Assembly: GCF_036663835.1 (NCBI RefSeq)
Contig: NZ_JAXOJT010000002.1
Span: 797,501-861,500, forward strand
Length of the DNA: 64,000 bases
Direction of reading: 5' to 3'
Source: Sphingomonas sp. LT1P40
Lineage (GTDB): Bacteria > Pseudomonadota > Alphaproteobacteria > Sphingomonadales > Sphingomonadaceae
Part shown: positions 20,513 to 30,026 of the stretch, one piece after another
How the letters are laid out: every line of letters begins with the position of its first letter
Position numbering within the stretch: position 1 is the stretch's first letter
Translations under genes and position numbers: made by a program
The notes under the pieces: generated by a model
The model's database searches: none
What the model saw: only the letters and a program-made list of their open reading frames with translations
What the model was told of the DNA's origin: nothing

Positions 20513-21994
20513 GTGGGCGGACTGTTTCGGACGAAAAGGGTGAAGACGGCGGCTGAGCATGCCCCCGAACACCGGCTGGCCGCGACGCTCAGCTGGCCGC
20601 ATCTGATCGCCCTTGGCGTCGGCGCGATCGTCGGAACCGGCATCCTGACGCTGATCGGCGTGGGCGCGGGCAAGGCGGGGCCGGCGGTGATCCTGTCGTT
20701 CGTGATTGCAGGGGCGATCTGTGCATGCGCGGCGCTCGCCTATGCCGAGATGTCGACGATGATGCCCGCGTCGGGCAGCGCCTATACCTATAGCTATGCC
20801 GTGCTGGGCGAGATCATCGCCTGGGTCGTGGGCTGGTCGCTGATCCTGGAATATTCGCTGGTCGTCAGCGCGGTCGCGGTGGGTTGGTCGGGCTATGCCG
20901 CGCCGCTGTTGGCGAAATGGGCCGATGTGCCGATGGATCTGATGACCGGGCCGCATGCCGGCGGCATCATCAACCTGCCCGCGATCGGGATCATCGCGGT
21001 CGTCGCGGGCTTGTTGTCGTTCGGAACCCGGGAGAGCGCGACGCTGAATGCGGGGCTGGTCATCGTCAAAATAATCGCGCTGGCGGTGTTCGTTGCGGTC
21101 GCGCTGCCGAGCTTCGATGCCGCTAATTTCGAGCCCTTCTCACCCTTCGGTTTCGGCAAGAGCCTGTCCGCCGATGGCGTCGAACGCGGGGTGATGGCGG
21201 CGGCGGCGATCATCTTCTTTGCCTTTTACGGCTTCGACGCGATCTCTACGGCGGCGGAGGAGACCAAGAATCCGGGCCGTGATCTGGCGATCGGCATCGT
21301 CGGATCGATGATTGCCTGCGTCGTGATCTATATGCTGGTCGCGGTCGCGGCGGTGGGGGCGATTTCCTACACGCGCTTTGCCGATAGCCCGGAGCCGCTG
21401 GCACTGATTTTGCGCGAGCTAAACCAGCCCGCCTTCGCCACCTTCCTCGCCGTCTCCGCGATCATCGCGCTGCCGACCGTGCTGCTCGGCTTCCTGTTCG
21501 GGCAGAGCCGCATCTTCTTCACCATGGCGCGCGACGGGATGCTGCCGATCGAACTGGCGAAGGTGTCGAAGCGCGGGTCGCCGGTGCGGATCACGATCTT
21601 CACTGCGATCATCGTGTCGATCATTGCCGGGTTGCTGCCGATCGACGAAATTGCCGCGCTGGCCAATGCCGGCACGCTGCTGGCGTTCGCGGCGGTGGCA
21701 ATTTGCATGATGGTGCTGCGCCGCCGCGCGCCCGATGCGCCGCGCATGTTCCGCACGCCTTTGTGGTGGCTTGTCGGCGGGATCGCGGTGCTGGGTTGCG
21801 CGTATCTGTTCTATTCGCTGCCCGCGAAGACACCCAACTGGTTTCAGCAATGGGAAGTTGCGGGGCTGCAATTGTGGATTCCCGCCCGAACGCAACTCTG
21901 GTTCCTGCTTTGGAACATTCTCGGACTTGTCATCTACTTCGCGTATGCTCGGCCAAATGTGACGAGGCCAGTTAACCCGAAGGTATTTGAGTGA
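20513..21994 (+). CDS. APC-family amino-acid permease
   Basis: A 493-residue inner-membrane transporter with about twelve hydrophobic helices. The helix-1 motif GVGAIVGTGILTLIG and the signature FFAFYGFDAISTAAEETKNP mark the cationic amino-acid transporter branch. GTG 20513 is used as start with GGGGAG upstream. Its stop overlaps the mtnP start as GTGA, so the permease and the methionine-salvage enzyme are coupled. Confidence 0.92.
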   Translation: MGGLFRTKRVKTAAEHAPEHRLAATLSWPHLIALGVGAIVGTGILTLIGVGAGKAGPAVILSFVIAGAICACAALAYAEMSTMMPASGSAYTYSYAVLGEIIAWVVGWSLILEYSLVVSAVAVGWSGYAAPLLAKWADVPMDLMTGPHAGGIINLPAIGIIAVVAGLLSFGTRESATLNAGLVIVKIIALAVFVAVALPSFDAANFEPFSPFGFGKSLSADGVERGVMAAAAIIFFAFYGFDAISTAAEETKNPGRDLAIGIVGSMIACVVIYMLVAVAAVGAISYTRFADSPEPLALILRELNQPAFATFLAVSAIIALPTVLLGFLFGQSRIFFTMARDGMLPIELAKVSKRGSPVRITIFTAIIVSIIAGLLPIDEIAALANAGTLLAFAAVAICMMVLRRRAPDAPRMFRTPLWWLVGGIAVLGCAYLFYSLPAKTPNWFQQWEVAGLQLWIPARTQLWFLLWNILGLVIYFAYARPNVTRPVNPKVFE

Positions 21995-22866
21995 GCGGTT
22001 GGCATATCGGGATTATCGGCGGGTCCGGACTTTACGACGTCGCCGGGATTGAGGGCGGCGAGTGGGTCGAGGTCGACTCGCCCTGGGGTGAGCCGTCGGA
22101 TGCGATCTTTACTGGGCGGTTGGGGCATGTGCGCGTGTCGTTCTTGCCGCGCCACGGGCGGGGGCACCGGATCGATCCGTCGAGCCTGAATGCGCGTGCC
22201 AATATCGATTGCCTGAAGCGGCTGGGTGTGACCGATGTGCTGGCGGTGTCGTCGGTCGGCGGACTGACCGAGGAACGCGCGCCGGGGACGTTCACCGTCG
22301 CCGACCAGTTCATTGACCGGACGAAGGGGCGCCTGTCGAGTTTCTTCGGCACCGGCATGGTCGCGCATGTTTCGATGGCCGATCCGGTGTGTCCGCGCCT
22401 GTCGGCGCTCGCGCTCGATGCCGCACGCGCGGCGGGCGCGGTGGCGCATGACGGTGGCACCTATCTTGCGATGGAGGGGCCGCAATTCTCGACGCGAGCG
22501 GAGAGCCAGCTTTATCGCAGCTGGGGCTGCGACATCATCGGCATGACCGCGATGCCGGAGGCGAAGCTCGCGCGAGAGGCGGAACTGCCCTACGCGCTGG
22601 TCGGCATGGTCACCGATTACGACTGCTGGCGCGAGGATGAGGCGGCGGTCGATGTGGCGCAGGTGATCGCGCAGTTGTCGGCCAACGCGGTGAAGGCGCG
22701 GGCGATGGTGGTGGCGCTGTTGCAGGGGTTGCCAGCGGAGCGTGAGGCATCGCCGATCGACACCTGTCTCGACGCCGCGCTGATTACCGCACCGTCGGCG
22801 CGCGACCCGGAAGTGCTGGCGCGGCTGGATGCGGTGGCGGGGCGGGCGCTGGCTAGGACTTCATGA
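21991..22866 (+). CDS. mtnP: S-methyl-5'-thioadenosine phosphorylase
   Basis: A 291-residue purine-nucleoside-phosphorylase-family enzyme that splits methylthioadenosine into adenine and methylthioribose-1-phosphate in methionine salvage. Motifs include IGIIGGSGLYDV at the N-terminus, LPRHGRGHRIDPS, and MEGPQFSTRAES with GMTAMPEAKLAREAE. Start GTG 21991 overlaps the permease stop. The 3' end overlaps the convergent SDR gene by 14 bases. Some family members prefer other nucleosides, but the GMTAMPEA motif supports MTAP. Confidence 0.93.
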   Translation: MSGWHIGIIGGSGLYDVAGIEGGEWVEVDSPWGEPSDAIFTGRLGHVRVSFLPRHGRGHRIDPSSLNARANIDCLKRLGVTDVLAVSSVGGLTEERAPGTFTVADQFIDRTKGRLSSFFGTGMVAHVSMADPVCPRLSALALDAARAAGAVAHDGGTYLAMEGPQFSTRAESQLYRSWGCDIIGMTAMPEAKLAREAELPYALVGMVTDYDCWREDEAAVDVAQVIAQLSANAVKARAMVVALLQGLPAEREASPIDTCLDAALITAPSARDPEVLARLDAVAGRALARTS

Positions 22867-23689
22867 ACCGCGCGAATTCGTCAGCATAATCCGGGTGCCA
22901 GCGCGACAGCGCGGGGCGGTTCTCGACAATGTCGTCCATCGCCCAGCGCATCCGCTTCTCGTCGGTCGCGCGATCGACGTCGTTGTCGGGGCACAGGATG
23001 TAGAAATCGCCGCGCGCGACGCTTTCCAGCATGAACCCGGCGACCTGATCGGCGGTCCAGGCTGCGTCGGGCTTGTTCGCGCTGCCGGTCATGCCGGTAT
23101 GGGTGAAGCCGGGGATCAGCAGGTGCGCGGAGATACGGTCGCCGGTCGCTTCGCGCAGCGCGTGGGCGAGTGACTCGGTATAGCTGCGGACACCGGCCTT
23201 CGACAGATTATAGGCCGGGTTGCCGGGCGGGCTGGTGATGCCCTGTTTCGATCCGGTGTTGATGACGATGCCGGGTGCGTCGGCCGCCAGCATCGCGGGA
23301 ACGAACGCCTGTACGCCGTGGATCGCGCCCATCAGATTGACGCCCAGCAGCGTCTCCCAGCCAGCGGCATTGTCCCACGGCTGACCGGGATTTGCGCCGA
23401 TGGCCGCGTTATTGACGAGCACCGCCACCGGGCCGAGCCGATCAAGCACGGTATCGCGCAGCCGTTCGACTTGTGCGCGGTCGGCGACGTCGGTGGGAAT
23501 GGCGAGCACGCGGCCGCTTACTGCCAATTGGTTGGCCGCAGCGTCGAGCGCTTGGCCGGGCAAATCGGCGAGCGCGACCTTCAGCCCCAGATCGACCAGC
23601 CGCGTGGCGATGGCGAGGCCGATGCCGCCCGCCGCACCGGTAACGACCGCGACATTGCCTGCGTCGAAGGCCGGGGGAAGCGAAGCCAT
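22853..23689 (-). CDS. Short-chain dehydrogenase/reductase
   Basis: A 278-residue NAD(P)-dependent oxidoreductase. The cofactor loop is TGAAGGIG, the NNAAIGANP segment is the NNAG-type motif, and the catalytic Tyr/Lys are in YNLSK. The start is ATG 23689, directly before MASLPPAFDAGNVAVV. The unusual C-terminal extension FYILCPDNDVDRATDEKR is seen in one SDR subgroup. The substrate is unknown. Confidence 0.9.
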   Translation of the reverse strand: MASLPPAFDAGNVAVVTGAAGGIGLAIATRLVDLGLKVALADLPGQALDAAANQLAVSGRVLAIPTDVADRAQVERLRDTVLDRLGPVAVLVNNAAIGANPGQPWDNAAGWETLLGVNLMGAIHGVQAFVPAMLAADAPGIVINTGSKQGITSPPGNPAYNLSKAGVRSYTESLAHALREATGDRISAHLLIPGFTHTGMTGSANKPDAAWTADQVAGFMLESVARGDFYILCPDNDVDRATDEKRMRWAMDDIVENRPALSRWHPDYADEFARFMKS

Positions 23690-23706
23690 GCGATCGATCC
23701 TTGCGT

Positions 23707-23913
23707 CTAGCGGGCCATATCGATTCGCGCGAGGATCGCGCGACGGCGATCGTCGGTCGCCATCGACCATTCGGCGATTTCGGCGAGCGTGCGGCGGCAC
23801 CCTTCGCAGGTGTCGTCACGCAGCATACGACAGATGTTGACGCAGGGGCTGGCGACGGCGGGGATGGGGGTGAAGTCGAGGAAGTCGTCTTCCCCGTCCT
23901 CGCCGTCCGTCAC
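23707..23913 (-). CDS. DUF1289 small cysteine protein
   Basis: A 68-residue protein of the DUF1289 family. The diagnostic pattern SPCVNICR, CEGCRRTLAEIAEW and the arginine-rich end DDRRRAIL are all present. Its ATG overlaps the stop of the helicase gene as ATGA (23910-23913). The four cysteines could bind a metal. The function is unknown. Confidence 0.9.
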   Translation of the reverse strand: MTDGEDGEDDFLDFTPIPAVASPCVNICRMLRDDTCEGCRRTLAEIAEWSMATDDRRRAILARIDMAR

Positions 23914-25397
23914 GCGGGAATCGTGAAGTTCAGGAAGTCGGGAACGGGGCCGTTCCAGCCCTCATCGGGACCATCGCTTTGCGCATCGCGGCGCGGGCGA
24001 TCGCGGTCGGCACGACGGTCGTTGCGAGGCTCGCGTTCAGGACGGGCTTCGCGTTCCGGACGCGGTTCCCGCTCGGCGCGCGGCTCACGGGCGGGGCGGG
24101 CATCCCGTTCGGGGCGAGCTTCACGCGGCGCGCGCGATTCGCGCGCGACCGGTGCTGCCACTGGCTCGGGCGCTTCCGCAACCGGCGCGGCTTCTTCGGC
24201 CTTGGCACCGCGCGGTTTCCGGGCGCGCTTCGGCTTTTCGGTTGCCTCCGGTTCGGCGGTCGCGGATCCGGCAGCCTTCGCCGCCGGTTCGCCGACACGC
24301 TCGATCTTGTGGCCGGTCAGCTTCTCGATATTGGCGATGTTCTCGGCATCATCGGGCGTAACCAACGTATACGCGGTGCCGGTAGCCCCTGCACGGCCGG
24401 TGCGGCCGATGCGGTGGACATAATCGTCCGGATGCCATGGCGCGTCATAGTTGAACACATGGCTGACGCCCTTGATATCCAGTCCGCGCGCGGCGACGTC
24501 GCTGGCGACCAGGATGTTGACGTCACCCGCCTTGAACCGGTCGAGTTCGGCAATGCGCGAACCCTGATCCATGTCGCCATGGATTTCGGCGGAGCGGAAG
24601 CCTTCGCGCTTCAGGATCTTGTTGAGATCGCGCACCATCGTCTTGCGGTTGCAGAAGATGATCGCGGTGCGGACATCCTCTTCGCGCAACAGGCCGAGCA
24701 GGCGATCGCGCTTCTTCGCCGACGACACCGGCACGACGAATTGCTTGATGTTGAGGTTGGCCGATGCCGGACGCGACACCTCGATCATCTTGGGGTTCGA
24801 CAGGAACTTGTCGGCCAGCTTCTTGATCGGCGGCGGCATGGTCGCCGAAAACAGCAGGGTCTGACGCTGTTTCGGCAGCTTGGTGCAGATTTCCTCGATA
24901 TCCGGGATGAATCCCATGTCGAGCATGCGATCCGCTTCGTCGATCACCAGCAAATTGCAATCGTTCAGCATGATCTTGCCGCGACCGAACAGGTCCATCA
25001 GGCGGCCGGGCGTGGCGATAAGGACATCGACGCCCTTTTCCAGCGCCTTGACCTGATCGCCCATCTGAACGCCGCCGATCAGCAGCGCCATGCTGAGCTT
25101 GTGGTTCTTGCCGTATTTCTCGAAATTCTCCGCGACCTGTGCGGCGAGTTCGCGCGTCGGCTCAAGGATCAGGCTGCGCGGCATGCGCGCACGGCTGCGG
25201 CCCTCCGCCAGGATGTCGATCATCGGAAGGACGAAGCTGGCGGTTTTGCCCGTGCCGGTCTGGGCAATGCCGATGATGTCACGCATCATCAGCACGGATG
25301 GAATTGCCTGCGCCTGGATCGGAGTCGGGACGGTATAGCCCGCCGCTTCGACGGTCTGCTGCAATTCGGGAGAGAGGCCGAGATCGGCGAAGCTCAT
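23910..25397 (-). CDS. DEAD-box ATP-dependent RNA helicase (RhlE-like)
   Basis: A 495-residue RNA helicase. Motif I is AQTGTGKT (45-52), motif Ia PTRELA (80-85), motif II DEAD (153-156), motif III SAT, and motif VI HRIGRTGRAG. After the core comes an arginine/glutamate-rich low-complexity tail of roughly 120 residues (repeats of REPRAERE and PEREAR type) that probably contacts RNA. Such helicases act in ribosome assembly and cold adaptation. The 88-base leader holds a short hairpin GGGGC-ATC-GCCCC at 25415-25427. Confidence 0.95.
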   Translation of the reverse strand: MSFADLGLSPELQQTVEAAGYTVPTPIQAQAIPSVLMMRDIIGIAQTGTGKTASFVLPMIDILAEGRSRARMPRSLILEPTRELAAQVAENFEKYGKNHKLSMALLIGGVQMGDQVKALEKGVDVLIATPGRLMDLFGRGKIMLNDCNLLVIDEADRMLDMGFIPDIEEICTKLPKQRQTLLFSATMPPPIKKLADKFLSNPKMIEVSRPASANLNIKQFVVPVSSAKKRDRLLGLLREEDVRTAIIFCNRKTMVRDLNKILKREGFRSAEIHGDMDQGSRIAELDRFKAGDVNILVASDVAARGLDIKGVSHVFNYDAPWHPDDYVHRIGRTGRAGATGTAYTLVTPDDAENIANIEKLTGHKIERVGEPAAKAAGSATAEPEATEKPKRARKPRGAKAEEAAPVAEAPEPVAAPVARESRAPREARPERDARPAREPRAEREPRPEREARPEREPRNDRRADRDRPRRDAQSDGPDEGWNGPVPDFLNFTIPA

Positions 25398-25485
25398 TCA
25401 AATGTCCGGAATAAGGGGCATCGCCCCGCAAATAATAGGGCGGCGCATCGTGGAAATAACGCCGAAAGTCAAGGTAAGCGGGGAG

Positions 25486-25962
25486 TCAGCGCCCCGGAAT
25501 CAGGGTACGGAATGCCTTGATCTTGCATTCGCCGCCGGAGCGTGACCGAAATACATCGCGTTTGGCGCAGATCATGCCGTCCTTGGTGGGCTTCACATAG
25601 AAGCCCGTGTAGAAATCGAGCGCCGGACATTCATTGCCCAGCTTGGCCCGGATGCGTTTGCCGCCCGCCAGAAACAGGTCGACACTGTCGGGCCGGGTGA
25701 TGGTGGCACCGGACAGGCTTTGCATCTTGACGCATTTGTCGGCGTCCTTCTCGACCCAGGCGATCGGCGGGAGCGGGGCGGTGGGGATCGAGACGCGGCG
25801 GACGCTGTCCGGCCGGGGGACGCGCACCACGAAATGCTGCTGGATGCGTACCTGCGCGATGCGCGTGCCGACCACCGATGGCGCAGGCGCGGCCTTGCGC
25901 CCGTCTCCCTGCGAAGGCGGCGGCGACAGCAATGCAACGGCTACAAGCAGCAAATTCACCAT
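25486..25962 (-). CDS. Hypothetical exported protein
   Basis: A 158-residue protein of unknown function. The start is taken at ATG 25962, giving the signal-like MVNLLLVAVALLSPPPS; upstream codons read poorly. The mature part has four cysteines (DKCVKM, NECPAL, MICAKR, GECKIK), suggesting disulfides in the periplasm. It is divergent from the FAD-linked oxidase. Confidence 0.7.
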   Translation of the reverse strand: MVNLLLVAVALLSPPPSQGDGRKAAPAPSVVGTRIAQVRIQQHFVVRVPRPDSVRRVSIPTAPLPPIAWVEKDADKCVKMQSLSGATITRPDSVDLFLAGGKRIRAKLGNECPALDFYTGFYVKPTKDGMICAKRDVFRSRSGGECKIKAFRTLIPGR

Positions 25963-26039
25963 GTCATTCTGCCAATAGCGATCCGGGTTGAACAGTGGAT
26001 GAATTGCTCCCGACTGTCCCGGATGGTAGCCGCTGCCCC

Positions 26040-27485
26040 ATGAACCCGGCACAAATGCAGCTTGTGGAGGCGATCACCGCGCGGTTCGGGCCTAAGGCGG
26101 CGGTGACCGACGTCGATGCCATCGCGCCGTGGCTGAACGACTGGCGCGGGCGCTATTCGGGCGCTGCCGGGGCGATTTTGCAACCGGATTCGACGGTGGC
26201 GGTGGCGGAAACGGTTCGACTGGCGGCGCAATATGGCGTGGCGCTGGTGCCGCAGGGTGGCAACACGTCGATGGTGGGCGGCGCAACCCCGCCCGCCGAC
26301 GGGTCGGCGCTAATCCTGTCGTTGCGCCGGATGAACCGGGTCCGCCGGATCGATGCCGGGGCCGGGCTGATCGAAGCGGAGGCAGGGGTGATTCTGGCCG
26401 ATCTGCACGCGGCGGCGCTGGCCGAGGATATGCGCTTTCCGCTGACCCTGGGCGCAAAGGGCAGTGCGACGGTGGGTGGGCTGGTCTCGACCAATGCCGG
26501 CGGCACGCAGGTGCTGCGCTTCGGGACGATGCGCGGCCTGGTGCTGGGGATCGAGGCAGTGCTGCCGGATGGCAGCGTGCATGACGGGCTGGCCGCGCTG
26601 AAGAAAGACAATCGCGGCTATGATCTGACGCAATTGCTGTGCGGGGCGGAGGGGACGCTGGGCGTGGTGACGGCGGCGAGCCTGAAGCTGGTTCCCGCGA
26701 TCCATGCGCGCGCGGTGGCGTGGGTCGGGGTCGAATCGCCGCACGTCGCGCTGGAGTTGTTGCGCACGGTCGAGGCCACGACCGACACGGTCGAGAGTTT
26801 CGAGATCGTGCCCGCGCACTCGCTGGGGCTGGTGCTTCGTCATATACCCGGGACACGCGCGCCGCTGTCCGGTGAGCATCCGTGGCATGTGCTGATCGAG
26901 GCGGTGACGACCAGTGCGGATGCGGAAGCCCCCGCCGCGCTGCTGGAACGGCTGCTGGGCGATGCGCTTGCGCGCGGGCTGGCGCGGGATGCGGTGGTGG
27001 CAGCGAGCGAGGCGCAGGCGGAAGCATTCTGGAAGCTGCGCGATTCGATTTCGGAGGCGGAGCGCGCCAGCGGCCCCGCGCTCCAGCACGATATCTCCGT
27101 ACCGGTGGCGGGCATGCCCGATTTCATGATCGATGGCGCGAAAGCCGTGGAGGCGCGCTTTCCCGGCGTCAGCGCGGGCGCGTTCGGGCATCTGGGTGAT
27201 GGCAACGTCCATTTTCATGTCCGCGCACCCGCCCAGAGCGCGGACGACTGGGCGAAGCGAAATGCCGACGTCATCAGCCCGTTCGTCCACGACCTGGTGG
27301 TCGCAGCGGGCGGGTCGATCTCAGCGGAACACGGCATCGGCCAGATGAAGCGCGACGAACTGGCGCGGCTGTCCTCCCCCGCACGCCGCCACGCGCTCGC
27401 TGCAATCAAGCGTGCGTTCGACCCGCGCAACCTGTTCAATCCGGGGAAGCTCGTTACCCTTGCGCCGAACGACACAGGTCAATAA
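26040..27485 (+). CDS. FAD-linked oxidase (D-2-hydroxyacid dehydrogenase family)
   Basis: A 481-residue flavoprotein of the GlcD / D-lactate / D-2-hydroxyglutarate dehydrogenase family. The N-terminal FAD domain has VPQGGNTSMVGGATP and GGLVSTNAGGTQVLRFG. The C-terminal oxidase domain has FGHLGDGNVHFHV and SAEHGIGQMK, whose histidines form the metal/substrate site. ATG 26040 fits the family start. It oxidises a D-2-hydroxyacid, most plausibly D-2-hydroxyglutarate or D-lactate. Confidence 0.9.
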   Translation: MNPAQMQLVEAITARFGPKAAVTDVDAIAPWLNDWRGRYSGAAGAILQPDSTVAVAETVRLAAQYGVALVPQGGNTSMVGGATPPADGSALILSLRRMNRVRRIDAGAGLIEAEAGVILADLHAAALAEDMRFPLTLGAKGSATVGGLVSTNAGGTQVLRFGTMRGLVLGIEAVLPDGSVHDGLAALKKDNRGYDLTQLLCGAEGTLGVVTAASLKLVPAIHARAVAWVGVESPHVALELLRTVEATTDTVESFEIVPAHSLGLVLRHIPGTRAPLSGEHPWHVLIEAVTTSADAEAPAALLERLLGDALARGLARDAVVAASEAQAEAFWKLRDSISEAERASGPALQHDISVPVAGMPDFMIDGAKAVEARFPGVSAGAFGHLGDGNVHFHVRAPAQSADDWAKRNADVISPFVHDLVVAAGGSISAEHGIGQMKRDELARLSSPARRHALAAIKRAFDPRNLFNPGKLVTLAPNDTGQ

Positions 27486-27515
27486 ACCGCGCCAATTCGT
27501 TTCCAGGAGATATTC

Positions 27516-28301
27516 ATGGCCAGCGCGCCGCAAGTTCAGGGCCTTCCCCTTTTCTACAACGACCTTCAGCCGCTTTCGAGCGAACTGCATGCCAATTTCC
27601 GCGTCCGTCGTGCCAATGCCGCGCCGTTCATGGCGACGCAGCACGCCGTGCCGCTGACGGTCGAGGAGTTTCCGCTGGTGCAGCGCCGCATGCCGATCGT
27701 GTTTTCGATCGGCGACGAAGCCGTACCGCTCGGCCTGATGGGGCTGAACGAGGGGACCAACGTGTTCTTCGATGGCGAGGGTCGGCTGAAGGAAGGCGAG
27801 GATCTGTACATTCCTGCTTACATCCGTCGCTATCCGTACCTGCTCGCCAAGCTGCGCCCCGAGGCGGAGGAGCTGTCCTTGTGCTTCGACCCGACCACCG
27901 ACACGATCGGCGCGTTCGACGAAGGTGACGCACTGTTCGAGGACGGCAAGCCGACCGAACTGGTCCAGCAGATCCTGAAATTCAACGAAGAGTTCGAGAT
28001 CGCGGGTCAAAAGACCAATGCCTTTATCAAGGAACTGAACGATCAGGGCCTGTTGATGGACGGCGAAGTGGCGATTCAGCCCGAGGGTGCGGAACAGCCC
28101 TATATCTATCGCGGTTTCCGCATGGTCGACGAGAACAAGCTGAACGAGTTGCGCGGCGACCAGCTGCGCAAGATGGCGCAGAGCGGCATGCTGCCGCTGA
28201 TCTATGCGCATTTGTTCTCGCTGGGCCTGATGCGTGAGATCTTCGCGCGTCAGCTTCAGCAGGGCAATGTCGCGCCGCAGGTCGCGGCACCGGCGGCCTG
28301 A
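27516..28301 (+). CDS. SapC family protein
   Basis: A 261-residue SapC-like protein (PF07277), named after a gene in the Campylobacter S-layer locus; the biochemical role is unknown. The family pattern is seen in HAVPLTVEEFPLVQRRMPIVFS and YIPAYIRRYPYLLAK. AGGAGA precedes the ATG. SapC proteins are frequent near TonB receptors and halogenase-like genes in this group of bacteria. Here the next gene is cytochrome b561. Confidence 0.88.
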   Translation: MASAPQVQGLPLFYNDLQPLSSELHANFRVRRANAAPFMATQHAVPLTVEEFPLVQRRMPIVFSIGDEAVPLGLMGLNEGTNVFFDGEGRLKEGEDLYIPAYIRRYPYLLAKLRPEAEELSLCFDPTTDTIGAFDEGDALFEDGKPTELVQQILKFNEEFEIAGQKTNAFIKELNDQGLLMDGEVAIQPEGAEQPYIYRGFRMVDENKLNELRGDQLRKMAQSGMLPLIYAHLFSLGLMREIFARQLQQGNVAPQVAAPAA

Positions 28302-28306
28302 CGCAC

Positions 28307-28858
28307 ATGGCCGCGTTCCCCCGCACCGATCGCTACGACAATGTGGCGATCGCCCTGCACTGGGGGATCGCGGCGCTCGTGTTGTTCAACCTCTTCCTCG
28401 GGATCGGGCATGACGCCCTGCCCGACGACTGGAAGGTGATGCCGGTCCACAAGGCGGTCGGCATCACCATCCTGTTCCTCAGCATCGGTCGACTCGGCTG
28501 GCGGCTGGCGCACCAGCCGGTGCCGTTCGATGCGCGGCTGAAGCCGTGGGAGAAGGTGCTGGCAAGTGCCACGCACTGGATCTTCTATGCGCTGCTCATC
28601 ATCGTGCCGCTGACCGGATGGATGATGGTGTCGGGTGCCGAAGTGCGCCGACCACTCACCTTTTTCGGGCTGTTCGACATCCCCTATCTGCCGGTCGGCG
28701 AATCAGCGGGCGATTTCGGGCATGAGGCGCATGAATTGCTCGGTCTGTTGATGGCCGGGCTTGCCGCCATCCATATACTGGCGGCGCTGGCGCATCATAT
28801 CGTGCGGCGCGATGCGACCCTGACGCGGATGATTCCGTTCCTGAAACCAAGGGGTTAG
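28307..28858 (+). CDS. Cytochrome b561-type membrane protein
   Basis: A 183-residue integral membrane protein with four hydrophobic helices and heme-ligand histidine candidates (H18 in IALHWG, H48 in PVHKAVG, and further His in ATHWIFYA and HILAALAHH). It probably moves electrons between quinone and a periplasmic acceptor. It starts five bases after sapC and is probably co-transcribed with it. Confidence 0.9.
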   Translation: MAAFPRTDRYDNVAIALHWGIAALVLFNLFLGIGHDALPDDWKVMPVHKAVGITILFLSIGRLGWRLAHQPVPFDARLKPWEKVLASATHWIFYALLIIVPLTGWMMVSGAEVRRPLTFFGLFDIPYLPVGESAGDFGHEAHELLGLLMAGLAAIHILAALAHHIVRRDATLTRMIPFLKPRG

Positions 28859-28904
28859 CGTTCCTGAAGCTTCGGTTCGTCGCATTTGCGATTGTGTCCT
28901 TGAA

Positions 28905-29040
28905 GCCACGGTCAACCCCTCCTATATCTCCTTTAGTGCGGTTTCGTGTCCCCCCTTTCGCGGGACCGCGCGGCACACCCTCGGGTGTGTCTCCTCCCTG
29001 AACCTTGGCCGCCCGGTGGAAACACCGGGCGGTTTTTTTG
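28905..29040 (+). ncRNA. Candidate small RNA with anti-Shine-Dalgarno motifs
   Basis: No gene fits between 28858 and 29050. The stretch contains repeated CU-rich tracts (CCCCTCCT near 28916-28923, CCCCCC near 28950-28955, CTCCTCCC at 28991-28998), a compact hairpin CACACCC-TC-GGGTGTG (28974-28989), and ends in a perfect intrinsic terminator. Alphaproteobacterial sRNAs of the suhB/cuckoo type carry such exposed anti-SD CCUCC motifs. The 5' end is not determined, and a leader or 3' UTR is an alternative. Confidence 0.45.
29009..29039 (+). terminator. Intrinsic terminator
   Basis: Ten-base-pair stem CCGCCCGGTG (29009-29018) / CACCGGGCGG (29023-29032) with a GAAA tetraloop and seven T. It ends rightward transcription from the sapC-b561 side, or from the candidate sRNA, before the convergent amidohydrolase gene. 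Confidence 0.95.
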
Positions 29041-29049
29041 GGTTTGGGG

Positions 29050-29889
29050 TTATTGTGCCGCCGCCGCCAGCGGGAGCGCCTCGTCTGCCACTGCGTCGAT
29101 GATGCGGCGGAGCAGGGCGGCGGTGGTGGCGAAGCCGGGGCCAGGGGATTCGCGGCGACGGTCCAGATACAGCGTACGGTCGATCTCGACCTGGATCGCG
29201 TGGATGTTCGCTGTCGGGTCGGCGTGGCGGTCGAGGACATGGCCACCGGCATAGGGCGTGTTGACGGCGGTTCGGATGCCGGTGCTGTGAACGACGCCCT
29301 CTATCCGCGCGACGAAACGCGCCGCAGCGGACCGGCCGAAGCGATCGCCGATAACGATGCGGGCACTGCCGTTCGCCAGCGGCGGCATCGAATGGATATC
29401 GAGCAGGATGGCGACGCCGAAACGGGCGTGCGCGGCATTCAGCGCCGCCGCGACCGCCGCGTGATAGGGGCGGTGATCGCGCTCGATCCGCTCGCGCACC
29501 TCGTCCGCCGCAAAGCGCCGCCGCCACAAATCGCTGCCACCCGCGCGGCGCGGTATCAGGCCGAGGCCGCTGCGAAGTTTCAGCGATTGCGCCCCCTCCG
29601 GGATCACGTCCGCACCCTCGTCGACGCGGTGATCGCGTTCATGCTCGGCCCGGTTCAGGTCGATCCAGGCGCGCGCGCGCGTCGCCGCGATCAGCGTCTC
29701 CGCTCCGCGCGCGGCGAGCGCCAGCGTATCGGCGTGGCGATCCTCGAGCGGCAACAGGCTGGCGAGTGGGACGCGCAGCGCGGCGCGCAACGGGAGCGGA
29801 TAGTCGCGGCCGGCATGGGGGACGGACAGCACAACCGGCGACACCGGTTCGGTGGGACCATGGCGGTCATACGGTGGCGTTGCGGTCAC
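29050..29889 (-). CDS. N-formylglutamate amidohydrolase family protein
   Basis: A 279-residue zinc hydrolase of the N-formylglutamate amidohydrolase family, which releases formate and glutamate in histidine breakdown. Conserved segments are LSVPHAGRDYP, DLNRAEHERD, LLDIHSMPP and VNTPYAGGHVLDRH. No other histidine-utilisation gene is nearby. In many alphaproteobacteria this gene sits beside cpdR, as here, which may point to a different role from Hut. Confidence 0.9.
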   Translation of the reverse strand: MTATPPYDRHGPTEPVSPVVLSVPHAGRDYPLPLRAALRVPLASLLPLEDRHADTLALAARGAETLIAATRARAWIDLNRAEHERDHRVDEGADVIPEGAQSLKLRSGLGLIPRRAGGSDLWRRRFAADEVRERIERDHRPYHAAVAAALNAAHARFGVAILLDIHSMPPLANGSARIVIGDRFGRSAAARFVARIEGVVHSTGIRTAVNTPYAGGHVLDRHADPTANIHAIQVEIDRTLYLDRRRESPGPGFATTAALLRRIIDAVADEALPLAAAAQ

Positions 29890-30026
29890 AGGTTCAGCCT
29901 ATTCGTGCACGCCCGCCGGGGCAACCGGCCGTTAAGCGGCGCTTCGGCTGGAAAATGTTAAATCCTTCGCGCATAAGGTGCGCGCTTGCGGAGGCGCGGC
30001 CACGGGTTGCGCGGTGAGGGGCGGTA

